A stretch of DNA of 64,000 nucleotides from Natronosalvus halobius. GTDB taxonomy: Archaea; Halobacteriota; Halobacteria; Halobacteriales; Natrialbaceae. The notes below the pieces were generated by a model, which saw only the letters and a list, made by a program, of their open reading frames with translations, searched no databases and was not told where the DNA came from. The stretch covers positions 1,426,001 through 1,490,000 of the forward strand of contig NZ_CP099997.1 of NCBI RefSeq assembly GCF_024138145.1, read 5' to 3'. Below are positions 26,496 through 35,082 of this stretch, one piece after another; within the stretch, counting starts at the first letter, position 1; every line of letters begins with the position of its first letter. Made by a program: the position numbers and the translations under genes.

Positions 26496-26726
26496 ATGGT
26501 CACCGCGTTCATCATGATCAAGGCGAATACGGGCGAGGCGGATCGACTCAGGGACAACATCGAAGAGATCGAGGGCGTCGAATCGGCGCACATCGTCGCG
26601 GGCGACGTCGACATCATCGCGAAAGCGCGCGTCAAGACGCCCGCTGCAGTGAAGGAAATTTCGGCGACCCGGATCCAGGGCATTCAGGGCGTCGAGGACA
26701 CGCAGACGTACATCGCGATGGACTGA
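26496..26726 (+). CDS. Stand-alone Lrp/AsnC ligand-binding (RAM) domain protein
   Basis: A 76-residue single RAM domain, paralogous to the protein at 24314-24544. It shares HIVAGDVDIIAKA with the HIVAGNYDIIAEV of the other copy and ends TQTYIAMD. The ATG is one base after the trkA stop, so translation is coupled. Coupling to TrkA suggests a ligand-responsive partner for potassium control, which is inference. Confidence 0.9.
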   Translation: MVTAFIMIKANTGEADRLRDNIEEIEGVESAHIVAGDVDIIAKARVKTPAAVKEISATRIQGIQGVEDTQTYIAMD

Positions 26727-26799
26727 TCGGTAGTCTCGACGTCGCCAGGTGATCGGTTCGACCTCGGTGATTTATGCTGTTTTGTCCCGTGAAACCCGT

Positions 26800-28329
26800 A
26801 TGCAGGAGTTTGACTTTCTCGTCGTTGGATCGGGTTCGGGCCTCGACGTGGCGAACGCAGCCGTCAACCAGGGACAGTCCGTTGCCGTGGTCGAGAAGGG
26901 GCGTCTCGGCGGGACGTGTCTCAGTCGTGGTTGCATTCCCTCGAAGATGTTGCTCTATCACGCCGACGTCCTCGAGACGATCGAGTCCGCCGACGAGTTC
27001 GGGATCGACGCGACCGTCGACGACGTCGACTTCGCCGGTATCGTCCGCGAGGTCAACGAAGACGTGAAAGCGGACGCCGAATCGATCCGCCGCGGCCTGC
27101 GCTCCTCGTCTGATCACGCCCTGTTCGAGGCCGAGGGACGATTCGTCGACGACCGAACGCTCGAGATCTCCGGCGGCGAGGATGACGGCGAACGCCTCCG
27201 GGCCGACACGATCCTCATCGCGGCCGGGACTCGCCCGACAATCCCGCCGATCGAGGGCATTCAGGACGTCGAGTACCTGACCAGTACCGAGGCGCTGCGC
27301 CTCGAGCGTCCACCGGAACACCTGGTGATCGTCGGAGGCGGGTACGTCGCGGCCGAACTTGGCCACTTCTTCGACACGTTCGGCAGCGACGTGACGATCG
27401 TCGGGAGGCGGCCGTTGCTCCTCCCCGAGGCCGACGACGAGGTCGCCGAGGCGTTCACCGACCGATTCGACGACCGGTTCACCGTCTACACCGGCCACGA
27501 GGCGACCGCCGTCTCGGCCTCCGACGGTCAGATCACCGTCGAGGCGAAGCCCTACGAGTACGGCGATGGACTCCTCGAGGACGCTCAGCCGGTGACCGCC
27601 ACCGGCGACGCGCTGTTGGTCGCCGCCGGTCGCCGACCGAACACGGACACTCTGAACCTCGAGGCGACGGGCGTCGAGACGGATGCTCGAGGCTTCGTCG
27701 AGACCGACAAGTACCTGCGGACGGCCGCCGAGGGCGTCTGGGCGCTCGGCGACATCGTCGGCGAGTTCCTGCTGAAACACAGCGCGAACCACGAAGCCCA
27801 GGCGGTCGCCCGCAACCTCTTCGGGGACGAACTCCAGCCGGTCGATTACGACGCGATGCCGTTCGCCGTCTTCACGTCCCCCGAAGTCGCCGGTGTCGGC
27901 GCTCGCGAGGCCGACCTCCGGGACGACGGTCGGGAGTACGCGACGAACACGTACCGCTACGAGGACACCGCCCGCGGCGCGGCGATGAAAGCCGAGGGGT
28001 TCGTGAAGGTGCTCATCGATCTCGAGGGAACGATCCTGGGGTGTCACATCGTAGGGCCGGACGCCTCGACGCTGATCCAGGAGGTCGTCGTCGCGATGAA
28101 GTCCGGTTCGGGGACGGTCCAGGACGTTCGGAGTGCGGTCCACGTTCACCCGGCGCTCCCCGAGGTCGTCCAGCGCGCGTTTGCTGGGCAGTTCGCCCGA
28201 GGTGACAGCCACGATCACGATGCCCAATCCGACCATCATCACGGTCACGGTGACGATCACCGAGACGATCATCAAGACGATCACGGTGACGACCACCAGG
28301 ACGATCACGACTCCGACCATCAACACTAA
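26800..28329 (+). CDS. Dihydrolipoamide-dehydrogenase-like flavoprotein disulfide reductase with His-rich tail
   Basis: A 509-residue class I pyridine nucleotide-disulfide oxidoreductase. It has GSGSG for FAD at residues 9-13, the redox pair in GGTCLSRGCIPSK near 37-49, NAD-binding GGGYVAAE near 180 and the C-terminal His-Glu pair in HVHPALPE near 448. It is commonly named dihydrolipoyl dehydrogenase. A bis-gamma-glutamylcystine reductase function, known for a Halobacterium relative, is an equally plausible reading. The last ~42 residues form an unusual His/Asp tail of DDH and QDDH units, absent from ordinary family members. The ATG at 26800 (MQEFDFLVVG) is supported by the family N-terminus. 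Confidence 0.88.
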   Translation: MQEFDFLVVGSGSGLDVANAAVNQGQSVAVVEKGRLGGTCLSRGCIPSKMLLYHADVLETIESADEFGIDATVDDVDFAGIVREVNEDVKADAESIRRGLRSSSDHALFEAEGRFVDDRTLEISGGEDDGERLRADTILIAAGTRPTIPPIEGIQDVEYLTSTEALRLERPPEHLVIVGGGYVAAELGHFFDTFGSDVTIVGRRPLLLPEADDEVAEAFTDRFDDRFTVYTGHEATAVSASDGQITVEAKPYEYGDGLLEDAQPVTATGDALLVAAGRRPNTDTLNLEATGVETDARGFVETDKYLRTAAEGVWALGDIVGEFLLKHSANHEAQAVARNLFGDELQPVDYDAMPFAVFTSPEVAGVGAREADLRDDGREYATNTYRYEDTARGAAMKAEGFVKVLIDLEGTILGCHIVGPDASTLIQEVVVAMKSGSGTVQDVRSAVHVHPALPEVVQRAFAGQFARGDSHDHDAQSDHHHGHGDDHRDDHQDDHGDDHQDDHDSDHQH

Positions 28330-28407
28330 CGCCCGTCTTCACCGAGCAACGCCTCTCGAGAAGCGACCACAAAGACCGCACGTTCGAGACTCGAACTCGC
28401 TCGCGCG

Positions 28408-29454
28408 TTAGTGCTCGAGTTCCTGCACGTCGTGGTCGGCGAGAAAGCCCTCGAGCCAGGCGCGCTGGTCCTCGAGCCGGGGCGTCGGCTCGTCGTAGAC
28501 GGATTCGAACACGTCCGACGGATCGGGGGCCGGCGCCTCCTCGGCCGTCTCGACGGCCGCCTCGACTTCGGCCTCGACGTCCTCGCGGACCGACTCGACG
28601 ACGTCGTCGTCCAGGACGCCCTGCTCGCGGAGATACGTTTCGTAGCGCTCGAGCGGGTCAGCGGTTCGCCACTCGGGGAGGTCCTCGCGGTCGTCGCGAT
28701 ACCGCGAGGGGTCGTCGCTGGTCGTGTGGGCGCCCTGGCGGTAGGTCAGGCTCTCGACGAGGATCGGTTCGCCGTCGCGGGCGCGCTCGAGGGCGCGCTT
28801 CGTGACGCCCAGGACGGCCAGCGGGTCGTTCCCGTCGACCTGGACGCCGGCGAAGCCGTAGGCCTCGGCCTTCTGGGCGATGGTGGCGCTCGCGGTCTGT
28901 TTCTCCCGGGGGAGCGAAATCGCCCAGTCGTTGTTCTCACAGAAGAAAACCGTTGGCGCGTCGAAGACGCCCGCGAAGTTGAGTCCCTCGTGGAAGTCGC
29001 CCTCGCTCGTGGCGCCGTCGCCGAAGTAACAGAGGACGGCCTCGTCGGACGCGCGGTAGTTCGCGGCCATCCCCAGCCCTGCCGCGTGGGGAATCTGAGT
29101 CGCGATGGGGACCGCCTGCGGGAATACGTTGAGGTCGTGGTTCGAGGTGTACTCGGGGTGGCCCCGCCGAAAGAGGAAGATGTCGCTCATCGGGACGCCG
29201 TGGGCGATCTGGAGCGCGTTCGAACGGTAGGTCGGGACGACCCAGTCGTCCTCGTCGAGGGCGTGGGCGGCCCCCACCTGCGAGGCCTCTTGCCCCTTGT
29301 AGGGCGGGTAGCCACTCATCCAGCCCCGGCGCTGGAGGGCCAGCGCCCGCTCGTCGAAGCGTCGCGTCCGGACCAGATCCCGGTAACACGCGAGCGCCTC
29401 CGTCTCGCCAAACGGCGTCTCCTCGAGGTCGTACTCCCCGATGATTCGGTGCAT
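28408..29454 (-). CDS. 2-oxoacid dehydrogenase E1 alpha subunit
   Basis: A 348-residue TPP-dependent dehydrogenase alpha subunit. It shows YKGQEASQVG near 52, the TPP motif GDGATSEGDFHEGLNFAG near 146, FFCENNDWAISLP near 170 and the phosphorylation-loop-like RQGAHTTSDDPSRYR near 243. It decarboxylates pyruvate, branched-chain or other 2-oxoacids together with an E1 beta subunit that is absent from the window. It converges with the DLDH-like gene, but no E2 or E1 beta gene sits nearby. The gene name (pdhA or bkdA) is therefore left open. Confidence 0.88.
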   Translation of the reverse strand: MHRIIGEYDLEETPFGETEALACYRDLVRTRRFDERALALQRRGWMSGYPPYKGQEASQVGAAHALDEDDWVVPTYRSNALQIAHGVPMSDIFLFRRGHPEYTSNHDLNVFPQAVPIATQIPHAAGLGMAANYRASDEAVLCYFGDGATSEGDFHEGLNFAGVFDAPTVFFCENNDWAISLPREKQTASATIAQKAEAYGFAGVQVDGNDPLAVLGVTKRALERARDGEPILVESLTYRQGAHTTSDDPSRYRDDREDLPEWRTADPLERYETYLREQGVLDDDVVESVREDVEAEVEAAVETAEEAPAPDPSDVFESVYDEPTPRLEDQRAWLEGFLADHDVQELEH

Positions 29455-29512
29455 GGCGGGTGGGTCACCCGGAGCGGTGAAAGTGGTTCTGGTTCCGACG
29501 CGTTCGCCGCGA

Positions 29513-29560
29513 GTTCAGGTTCAGGTATAGGTTCAGGTATAGGTTCAGGTTCAGGTTCGA
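29513..29560. repeat. Hexamer tandem array, 8 units
   Basis: Eight consecutive 6-base units, mostly GTTCAG with two GTATAG and a final GTTCGA, upstream of the E1 alpha gene start. Confidence 0.85.
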
Positions 29561-29593
29561 CAGGGAAAAGAGCCCCCGGCCGATACTCGAGGT

Positions 29594-29914
29594 ATGGTGT
29601 CGCCCCTCGACGCGATCGGGCTCCTCGTTATCGTCGGTGCCCACACGTTGTTTGCCGCCGTCGCGACCCGCTTCTTCCGCATTCGACTCGAAACCGACTG
29701 GGGAACCCTGGTTTACGTCGCGCTCGTGATACCCGTCGTGCTATTCGTCTCGCTACTGGTCCTCTCCGGTCCGCTGGGACTGGGACCAAATCTCGGCTCG
29801 GCGGTGACGGCGTTCGTCGTGGCCATCGCCCTGCCGATCATGCTGGGGTACACGATCGACGTGTTCTGGATGCCACACCCTGAAGAGGTCGACCTGCCGG
29901 ACACCGCTGAGTGA
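29594..29914 (+). CDS. Small membrane protein of unknown family
   Basis: A 106-residue protein with three predicted helices (about residues 6-24, 38-60 and 68-92) and an acidic tail. The motif RLETDWGTLVYVALVIP sits between the first two helices. It appears conserved in Halobacteria, but I cannot name the family. It lies between E1 alpha (minus) and tmk (minus) and has no operon partner. Confidence 0.65.
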   Translation: MVSPLDAIGLLVIVGAHTLFAAVATRFFRIRLETDWGTLVYVALVIPVVLFVSLLVLSGPLGLGPNLGSAVTAFVVAIALPIMLGYTIDVFWMPHPEEVDLPDTAE

Positions 29915-29963
29915 CGTCCCCGTCGAATCGTCTAATAGTCGAATCGTCGAACCTGCAGCGCGA

Positions 29964-30569
29964 TCAGCGCGCGTCCGCTTCGAGGCGGTCCGCCAGCACC
30001 GACTCGACGGCCTCGAGGACGTCCTCCGGGGGCTGGCTGGCGTCGACCCGGACGAACCGGTCGGGTTCGTTCTCGAGCAGGCGCTCGTAGTTCGCCCGTA
30101 CCTGCGAGAGGTACGCGGCGTGTTCGAACTTGTTCGTCGCGCCCGCTCGAGCGGCGGCCGTCTCCGGATCGAGGTCGAGATAGATCGTCAGGTCCGGGTC
30201 GATCGTGAACGCCCGGTGGATGCCCACGATGTACTCCATCGGTCGGGTGACTTGCCCCTCGAGGGTCGCCCCCTGGTAGGCGTAGCGCGAGTCCGAGTAC
30301 CGGTCGGAGATGACCAGGTCGCCACGCTCGAGGGCGGGTTCGATCACGCGCGAGAGGTGGTCGGCGTGGTCGGCGGTGTACAGGAAGAGTTCCGCGAGGG
30401 AGTCGGCATCGTCGTCCTGGATCGAGCGGTAGACGGCTTCCCCGTACCAGGATCCCGTCTCGCCCGACGTCGGTTCCCGGGTGAACGTCGCGTCTGGATA
30501 GACGTCGTGTAAAGCCTCCCAGACCGTCGTCTTGCCGGTGCCGTCCAGTCCCTCGAGCGTGACCAACAT
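29964..30569 (-). CDS. tmk: Thymidylate kinase
   Basis: A 201-residue dTMP kinase that phosphorylates dTMP to dTDP. The P-loop is GLDGTGKTT near residue 8. TREPTSG near 31 carries the DR/E-type region, and [12 protein letters not shown] near 89 holds the catalytic arginine. The ATG at 30569 ([10 protein letters not shown]) is the standard N-terminus; a 27-base extension to 30596 is less likely. The gene is divergent from the NDUFA9-like gene. Confidence 0.93.
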   Translation of the reverse strand: MLVTLEGLDGTGKTTVWEALHDVYPDATFTREPTSGETGSWYGEAVYRSIQDDDADSLAELFLYTADHADHLSRVIEPALERGDLVISDRYSDSRYAYQGATLEGQVTRPMEYIVGIHRAFTIDPDLTIYLDLDPETAAARAGATNKFEHAAYLSQVRANYERLLENEPDRFVRVDASQPPEDVLEAVESVLADRLEADAR

Positions 30570-30662
30570 ACACGAATATCCTGCCGTGGGGTACAATTAT
30601 GTGTCGACGACAGGTCGTCGCTCGAGACCGCGCTGTACGCTGAGGTACGCTGTAAGGCCGTA

Positions 30663-30670
30663 CTTATAAG
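30663..30670 (+). promoter_or_regulatory. TATA box of the NDUFA9-like gene
   Basis: CTTATAAG, 25-32 bases before the ATG at 30695. Confidence 0.6.
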
Positions 30671-30694
30671 CCGCCCGACATCCTCTCTCGAACC

Positions 30695-31633
30695 ATGAAC
30701 GTACTGGTCGCCGGCGGAACCGGCTTCATTGGCACGAATTTGTGTCGCGAGTTGCGAGACCGCGGCCACGACGTGACTGCACTCGCTCGGGATCCGAACC
30801 CCGACTCGGTCCCGGAGGGCGTCGAAACCGCGGTGGGCGACGTGAGTGCGTACGATTCGATCGTCGAGACGGTCGCCGACCACGACGCCGTCGTCAACCT
30901 CGTCTCGCTCTCGGTGCTGTATCAGCCGCCGAGCGGAACCAGTCACGAGGAGGTCCACTTCGGCGGGACGAAGAACCTCCTGGACGCGGCCGAGGAGGGA
31001 GGTGTGCAGCGGTTCGTCCAGATGAGTAACATGGGAGCGGATCCGACCAGCGACGTCGCCTTCTTCCGCGCGAAAGGAATGGCCGAAGACGCCGTTCGCG
31101 AGTCCGACCTCGAGTGGACCATCTTCTGTCCATCCGTCGTCTTCGGCGACGGTGGCGAGTTCGTCGAGTTCACGAAGAAACTGACGACCCCCTACCTCAC
31201 AATACTGCCAGGCGGGGGAAACACCCCCTTCCAGCCGATCTGGGTTGGCGACCTGGTGTCCATGCTAGCGGACGCGCTCGAGGACGACCGCCATGTCGGC
31301 GAGCGCTACGAAATCGGCGGTCCCGACGTGTTCACGCTGAAAGAAGTGACCAAACTGGCCTACAGGGCCGAGGGGCGCTCGGTGACCGTCTTTCCGGTGC
31401 CGATGGCGCTGGCGAAGCTGGGATCCATTCTCGTCGGGCCGGTACCGTTTGTCCCGTTCGGACCGGACCAGGTTCGGTCGCTCAAACTCGACGATACCGT
31501 CACGAACAACGATGTGACGGCGTTCGACCGAACCGAGGCCGACCTGCGGACGCTCGAGGAGTACCTCGGGCTTTCGGGATCGGAGTCAGGGTCGGAATCG
31601 TCACCCTCGAGTCACCAATCGGAAGCCGCCTGA
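30695..31633 (+). CDS. NAD(P)-binding atypical SDR, complex I NDUFA9-like
   Basis: A 312-residue extended/atypical SDR with GGTGFIGTNLCREL at residues 7-20. It has the FVQMSNMGADP strand-4 region, FRAKGMAEDAVRES with a YxxxK-type lysine position occupied by FxxxK, and a C-terminal half typical of proteins called complex I NDUFA9 in haloarchaea. The catalytic tyrosine is replaced, suggesting binding rather than catalysis. The last ~20 residues are a Ser/Glu-rich tail. It may assist respiratory complex I assembly or membrane lipid metabolism, which is inferred from the family name. Confidence 0.82.
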   Translation: MNVLVAGGTGFIGTNLCRELRDRGHDVTALARDPNPDSVPEGVETAVGDVSAYDSIVETVADHDAVVNLVSLSVLYQPPSGTSHEEVHFGGTKNLLDAAEEGGVQRFVQMSNMGADPTSDVAFFRAKGMAEDAVRESDLEWTIFCPSVVFGDGGEFVEFTKKLTTPYLTILPGGGNTPFQPIWVGDLVSMLADALEDDRHVGERYEIGGPDVFTLKEVTKLAYRAEGRSVTVFPVPMALAKLGSILVGPVPFVPFGPDQVRSLKLDDTVTNNDVTAFDRTEADLRTLEEYLGLSGSESGSESSPSSHQSEAA

Positions 31634-31655
31634 CGGGCACTGGCCATCAGCGTGG

Positions 31656-33353
31656 TCACAGCCCGGTAATCGTTCCGTCGGGCCGGACGTCGAGTGCTTT
31701 CGCCGCCGGTTCGGCCGGGAGCCCCGGCATCGTCATCACGTCGCCGGTGAGCGCGACGACGAAGCCCGGCCCCGCGGCGGGGTAGAGCCGACGAATCGAA
31801 AGCGTCCACCCCGAGGGAACGCCGAAGGCCGTGGGATCGTCCGACAGCGACGACGGAACCTTCGAGATGCACACCGGAAGGTCGTCGAATCCGTGTTCGG
31901 CGAGGTGCTCGAGATCCGTCCTGGCCTGGGCGGTGAATTCGACGCCGTCGGCGCCGTATACCTCGGTTGCGATCGTCTCGATCTTCTCCCGAACGGCGGC
32001 CTCGAGGTCGTACAGCGGCTCGAAGTCCGGCGCCCCGCGGTCGGCCGCGTCGCGGACGGCGCGGGCGAGTTCGATTCCGCCCTCGCCGCCGTTCCGGTAC
32101 ACGTCTGACACCTCGGCCGTGACGCCGCGTTCGCGACAGTGTGCCTGCACGGCCTCGAGTTCGGCTGCCGTGTCGTCCGGGAATCGGTTGATGGCGACGA
32201 CCGGCTCGAAGCCAACGTGCTCGAGCACGTCCAGATGATGGTCAAGATTTTCGAATCCTGCTCGGAGCGCCCCCAGGGAGTCGTCGGTCTCGCCGGCGAG
32301 GCCGTCGCTCCCGTGGTGTTCCAGGGCGCGAACCGTCGCGACCAGCACGACGGCGTCGGGCTCGAGGTCGTTTCGTGACACGATGTCGAAGAACTTCTCG
32401 GCCCCGAGGTCGGCCCCGAAGCCGGCCTCGGTGACGACGTACTCGGCGTGGGTGAGCGCGAGTCGATCCGCGAGGATGCTGCTCGTCCCGTGGGCGATGT
32501 TCGCGAACGGGCCGCCGTGGACGAACGCCGGCGTCCCGGCGAGGGTCTGGACGAGGTTCGGCCTGATGGCGTCGCGAAGGACGGCGGCGACGGCGCCGGT
32601 GGCCTCGAGGTCGTCGACCGTGACGGACTCGCCGTCGACGTCGGAGGCGACGATGACGCGACCGACCCGCTGTTTGAGGTCGGGAATGTCGCTCGCCATG
32701 CCGACGACGGCCATCAGCTCCGAGGCGGCCGTGATGACGAACTCGGCTTCCCTGGGGACGCCGTTTACGGACCCACCGAGGCCGACGACGACGTTCCGGA
32801 GTGCACGGTCGTTCATATCCATCGCTCGCGGCCAGACGACCCCATCGGGGTCGATGGTCGGTTCGTTTCCCTGGTGAAGGTGGTTGTCGAGCATCGCCGC
32901 GATGAGGTTGTGCGCGACGGTGATCGCGTGGATGTCGCCCGTGAAGTGAACGTTGATCTCGTCCATCGGAACGACCTGAGCGTACCCACCGCCTGCAGCG
33001 CCGCCTTTGATACCGAAAATCGGGCCGAGCGAGGGCTGGCGGATCGCGACTGCCGCGTTCTCGCCGAGTTCACCCAGCGCCTGCCCGAGCCCGACGGTCG
33101 TCACGGTCTTGCCCTCGCCCGCCCGCGTCGGCGTCATCGCCGTGACGAGGACGAGTCGCCCGTCCTGCTCGCCCGCGGACGCTCGCTGGATCGCCTCGTG
33201 GGTTACCTTCGCCTTGTGCGTCCCGATTCGCTCGATCTCCGTCGGCTCGAGGCCGAGATCCGCGGCGACGTCCTGGATGGGACGATACGTCGCGGCGTTG
33301 GAGATTTCGGCGTCGCTGGGTATCGCTTCAAATTGTGAATCCGTCCTGATCAT
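31656..33353 (-). CDS. fhs: Formate--tetrahydrofolate ligase
   Basis: A 565-residue ATP-dependent ligase that makes 10-formyl-THF from formate and THF. The P-loop TPTRAGEGKTVTTVGLG lies near residue 75. Family blocks QPSLGPIFGIKGGAAGGGY near 104, FTGDIHAI near 136 and TEAGFGADLGAEKF near 314 are intact. The length is normal. It fits C1-folate metabolism and could draw formate from formaldehyde oxidation. It converges with the NDUFA9-like gene and is divergent from cetZ, with a promoter about 30 bases upstream. Confidence 0.95.
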   Translation of the reverse strand: MIRTDSQFEAIPSDAEISNAATYRPIQDVAADLGLEPTEIERIGTHKAKVTHEAIQRASAGEQDGRLVLVTAMTPTRAGEGKTVTTVGLGQALGELGENAAVAIRQPSLGPIFGIKGGAAGGGYAQVVPMDEINVHFTGDIHAITVAHNLIAAMLDNHLHQGNEPTIDPDGVVWPRAMDMNDRALRNVVVGLGGSVNGVPREAEFVITAASELMAVVGMASDIPDLKQRVGRVIVASDVDGESVTVDDLEATGAVAAVLRDAIRPNLVQTLAGTPAFVHGGPFANIAHGTSSILADRLALTHAEYVVTEAGFGADLGAEKFFDIVSRNDLEPDAVVLVATVRALEHHGSDGLAGETDDSLGALRAGFENLDHHLDVLEHVGFEPVVAINRFPDDTAAELEAVQAHCRERGVTAEVSDVYRNGGEGGIELARAVRDAADRGAPDFEPLYDLEAAVREKIETIATEVYGADGVEFTAQARTDLEHLAEHGFDDLPVCISKVPSSLSDDPTAFGVPSGWTLSIRRLYPAAGPGFVVALTGDVMTMPGLPAEPAAKALDVRPDGTITGL

Positions 33354-33379
33354 AGGGAGTACTCGACCAGCCGAAACGG

Positions 33380-33386
33380 TATAATA
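33380..33386 (-). promoter_or_regulatory. TATA box of fhs
   Basis: On the minus strand this reads TATTATA, 27-33 bases before the fhs ATG at 33353, a leaderless-type spacing. Confidence 0.6.
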
Positions 33387-33587
33387 GGTGCCTGATTGTT
33401 ACGTGCTGGGAACGGCATACGGCGGTGGCGTGAGCCCGGTTCCAGCACGCGGAGCAACCCCGTTCTCAGTTCAAATAATCGACCAGTATGAGGGTTTCAC
33501 GGCGACGTTCACGACGCACTCACACCGTCGCCCTCTGCCAGATTCCGTCGACGTTCAGGGGTGTGAGACTTTCAGACTAACACAAAG

Positions 33588-33594
33588 TTTATAT
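33588..33594 (+). promoter_or_regulatory. TATA box of cetZ
   Basis: TTTATAT about 45-51 bases before the cetZ ATG at 33639, so a leader of roughly 20 bases is expected. Confidence 0.55.
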
Positions 33595-33638
33595 CCCTCA
33601 TCGCTCTGTTTTCGAGTCAACGGAGCCCCCTACTAACA

Positions 33639-34820
33639 ATGAAGTTGGCGATGATTGGATTCGGACAGGCCGGTGGGAAGGTCGTCGATCGATTTCTCGA
33701 TTTCGACGACCGGACCAACAGCGGAATCGTCCGTGCGGCGATCGCTGTAAACTCCGCGAAAGCGGACCTCATCGGACTCGAGAATATACCCCAGGAGAAT
33801 CGCGTGCTCATCGGCCAGGCCCGGGTAAAGGGCCACGGCGTGGGCGCAGACAACGAACTCGGCGCGGAAATCGCCGAGGAAGACATCGACGAGGTGCAAA
33901 ACGCCGTCGACGCCATCCCGACTCACGAGGTCGACGCGTTCCTCGTCGTTTCGGGCATGGGCGGCGGCACGGGTTCGGGCGGCGCGCCCGTCCTCGCGAA
34001 GCACCTCAAACGTATCTACACGATCCCCGTCTACGGTCTGGGCATCCTACCCGGGACGGACGAGGGTGGCATCTACACGCTGAACGCCGCCCGTTCGTTC
34101 CAGACGTTCGTCCGCGAGGTCGACAACCTGCTCGTCTTCGACAACGACTCCTGGCGACAGACCGGCGAGTCCGTCGAGGGCGGCTACGATCAGATCAACG
34201 AGGAGATCGTCCGTCGCTTCGGCATCCTCTTCGGTGCCGGCGAGGTTGGCGAGGGCCAGGAAGTCGCCGAGAGCGTCGTCGACTCCTCGGAGATCATCAA
34301 CACCCTCTCGGGTGGCGGCGTCTCGACGGTCGGGTACGCCTCCGAGGACGTCGAACTCAACACCAGTGGTGGGCTCCTCTCTCGATTTACCGGCGGTGGC
34401 GCCGGCGCCGACGACGGCCTCGACGCGGCCAACACGACCAACCGCATCACGAGCCTCGTCCGCAAGGCCGCCCTCGGCCGCCTGACCCTGCCCTGCGAGA
34501 TCGAGGGCGCCGAGCGCGCCCTGCTCGTCCTCTCCGGCCCCAGCGAGTACCTGAACCGGAAAGGCATCGAGCGCGGGCGGAAGTGGCTCGAGGAGGAAAC
34601 CGGCAGCATGGAGGTCCGCGGCGGGGACTACCCCCAGAACGTCCCCGAAGTGTCGGCGGCGATCTTGCTCTCGGGCGTGACGAACGTCCCGCGAATCAAG
34701 CGCCTCCAGCAGGTAGCCATCGAGGCCCAGGACAACATGGAGGACATCGAGTCCCAGAGCAAGGAGAACCTCGAGACCCTCGTCGAGGACGACGAGGACG
34801 AACTCGAGCCGCTGTTCTGA
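33639..34820 (+). CDS. cetZ: CetZ tubulin-family cell-shape protein
   Basis: A 393-residue tubulin/FtsZ-like GTPase of the CetZ class. The nucleotide-binding loops are GFGQAGGKV at residues 6-14, the tubulin signature MGGGTGSGGAP near 110 and the N/D-rich switch around AARSFQTF near 148. The C-terminus is a flexible acidic tail, as in CetZ and not FtsZ. In Haloferax, CetZ1 controls rod shape and swimming and CetZ2 an unknown process. Which paralogue this is cannot be decided from sequence alone, although the position beside cofC/cofG is typical of the CetZ1-like group. Confidence 0.93.
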   Translation: MKLAMIGFGQAGGKVVDRFLDFDDRTNSGIVRAAIAVNSAKADLIGLENIPQENRVLIGQARVKGHGVGADNELGAEIAEEDIDEVQNAVDAIPTHEVDAFLVVSGMGGGTGSGGAPVLAKHLKRIYTIPVYGLGILPGTDEGGIYTLNAARSFQTFVREVDNLLVFDNDSWRQTGESVEGGYDQINEEIVRRFGILFGAGEVGEGQEVAESVVDSSEIINTLSGGGVSTVGYASEDVELNTSGGLLSRFTGGGAGADDGLDAANTTNRITSLVRKAALGRLTLPCEIEGAERALLVLSGPSEYLNRKGIERGRKWLEEETGSMEVRGGDYPQNVPEVSAAILLSGVTNVPRIKRLQQVAIEAQDNMEDIESQSKENLETLVEDDEDELEPLF

Positions 34821-35082
34821 GCTGACCGGCCCCCGTCCTCTGTTTTCGTGGATCGGCGGTTTCTGTGCGTACGACGCGTACGGCGGTTTTGAGGTGTTCG
34901 ACCGTGCGACACGTTCGACCCGTTCGCCCCTTCAGATCACCCTCGAGCGACGGCCGTCGACCCTATGCTCTCTGACGACCGGCCGCATTCCTTCGGGCCA
35001 CTGCTAGTAATCGACGGAAGAACTCCACGACACAACGCCGACTCCGAGGCGCTTTTACTCCCTGGTTCGAAAGGGTCGACGA

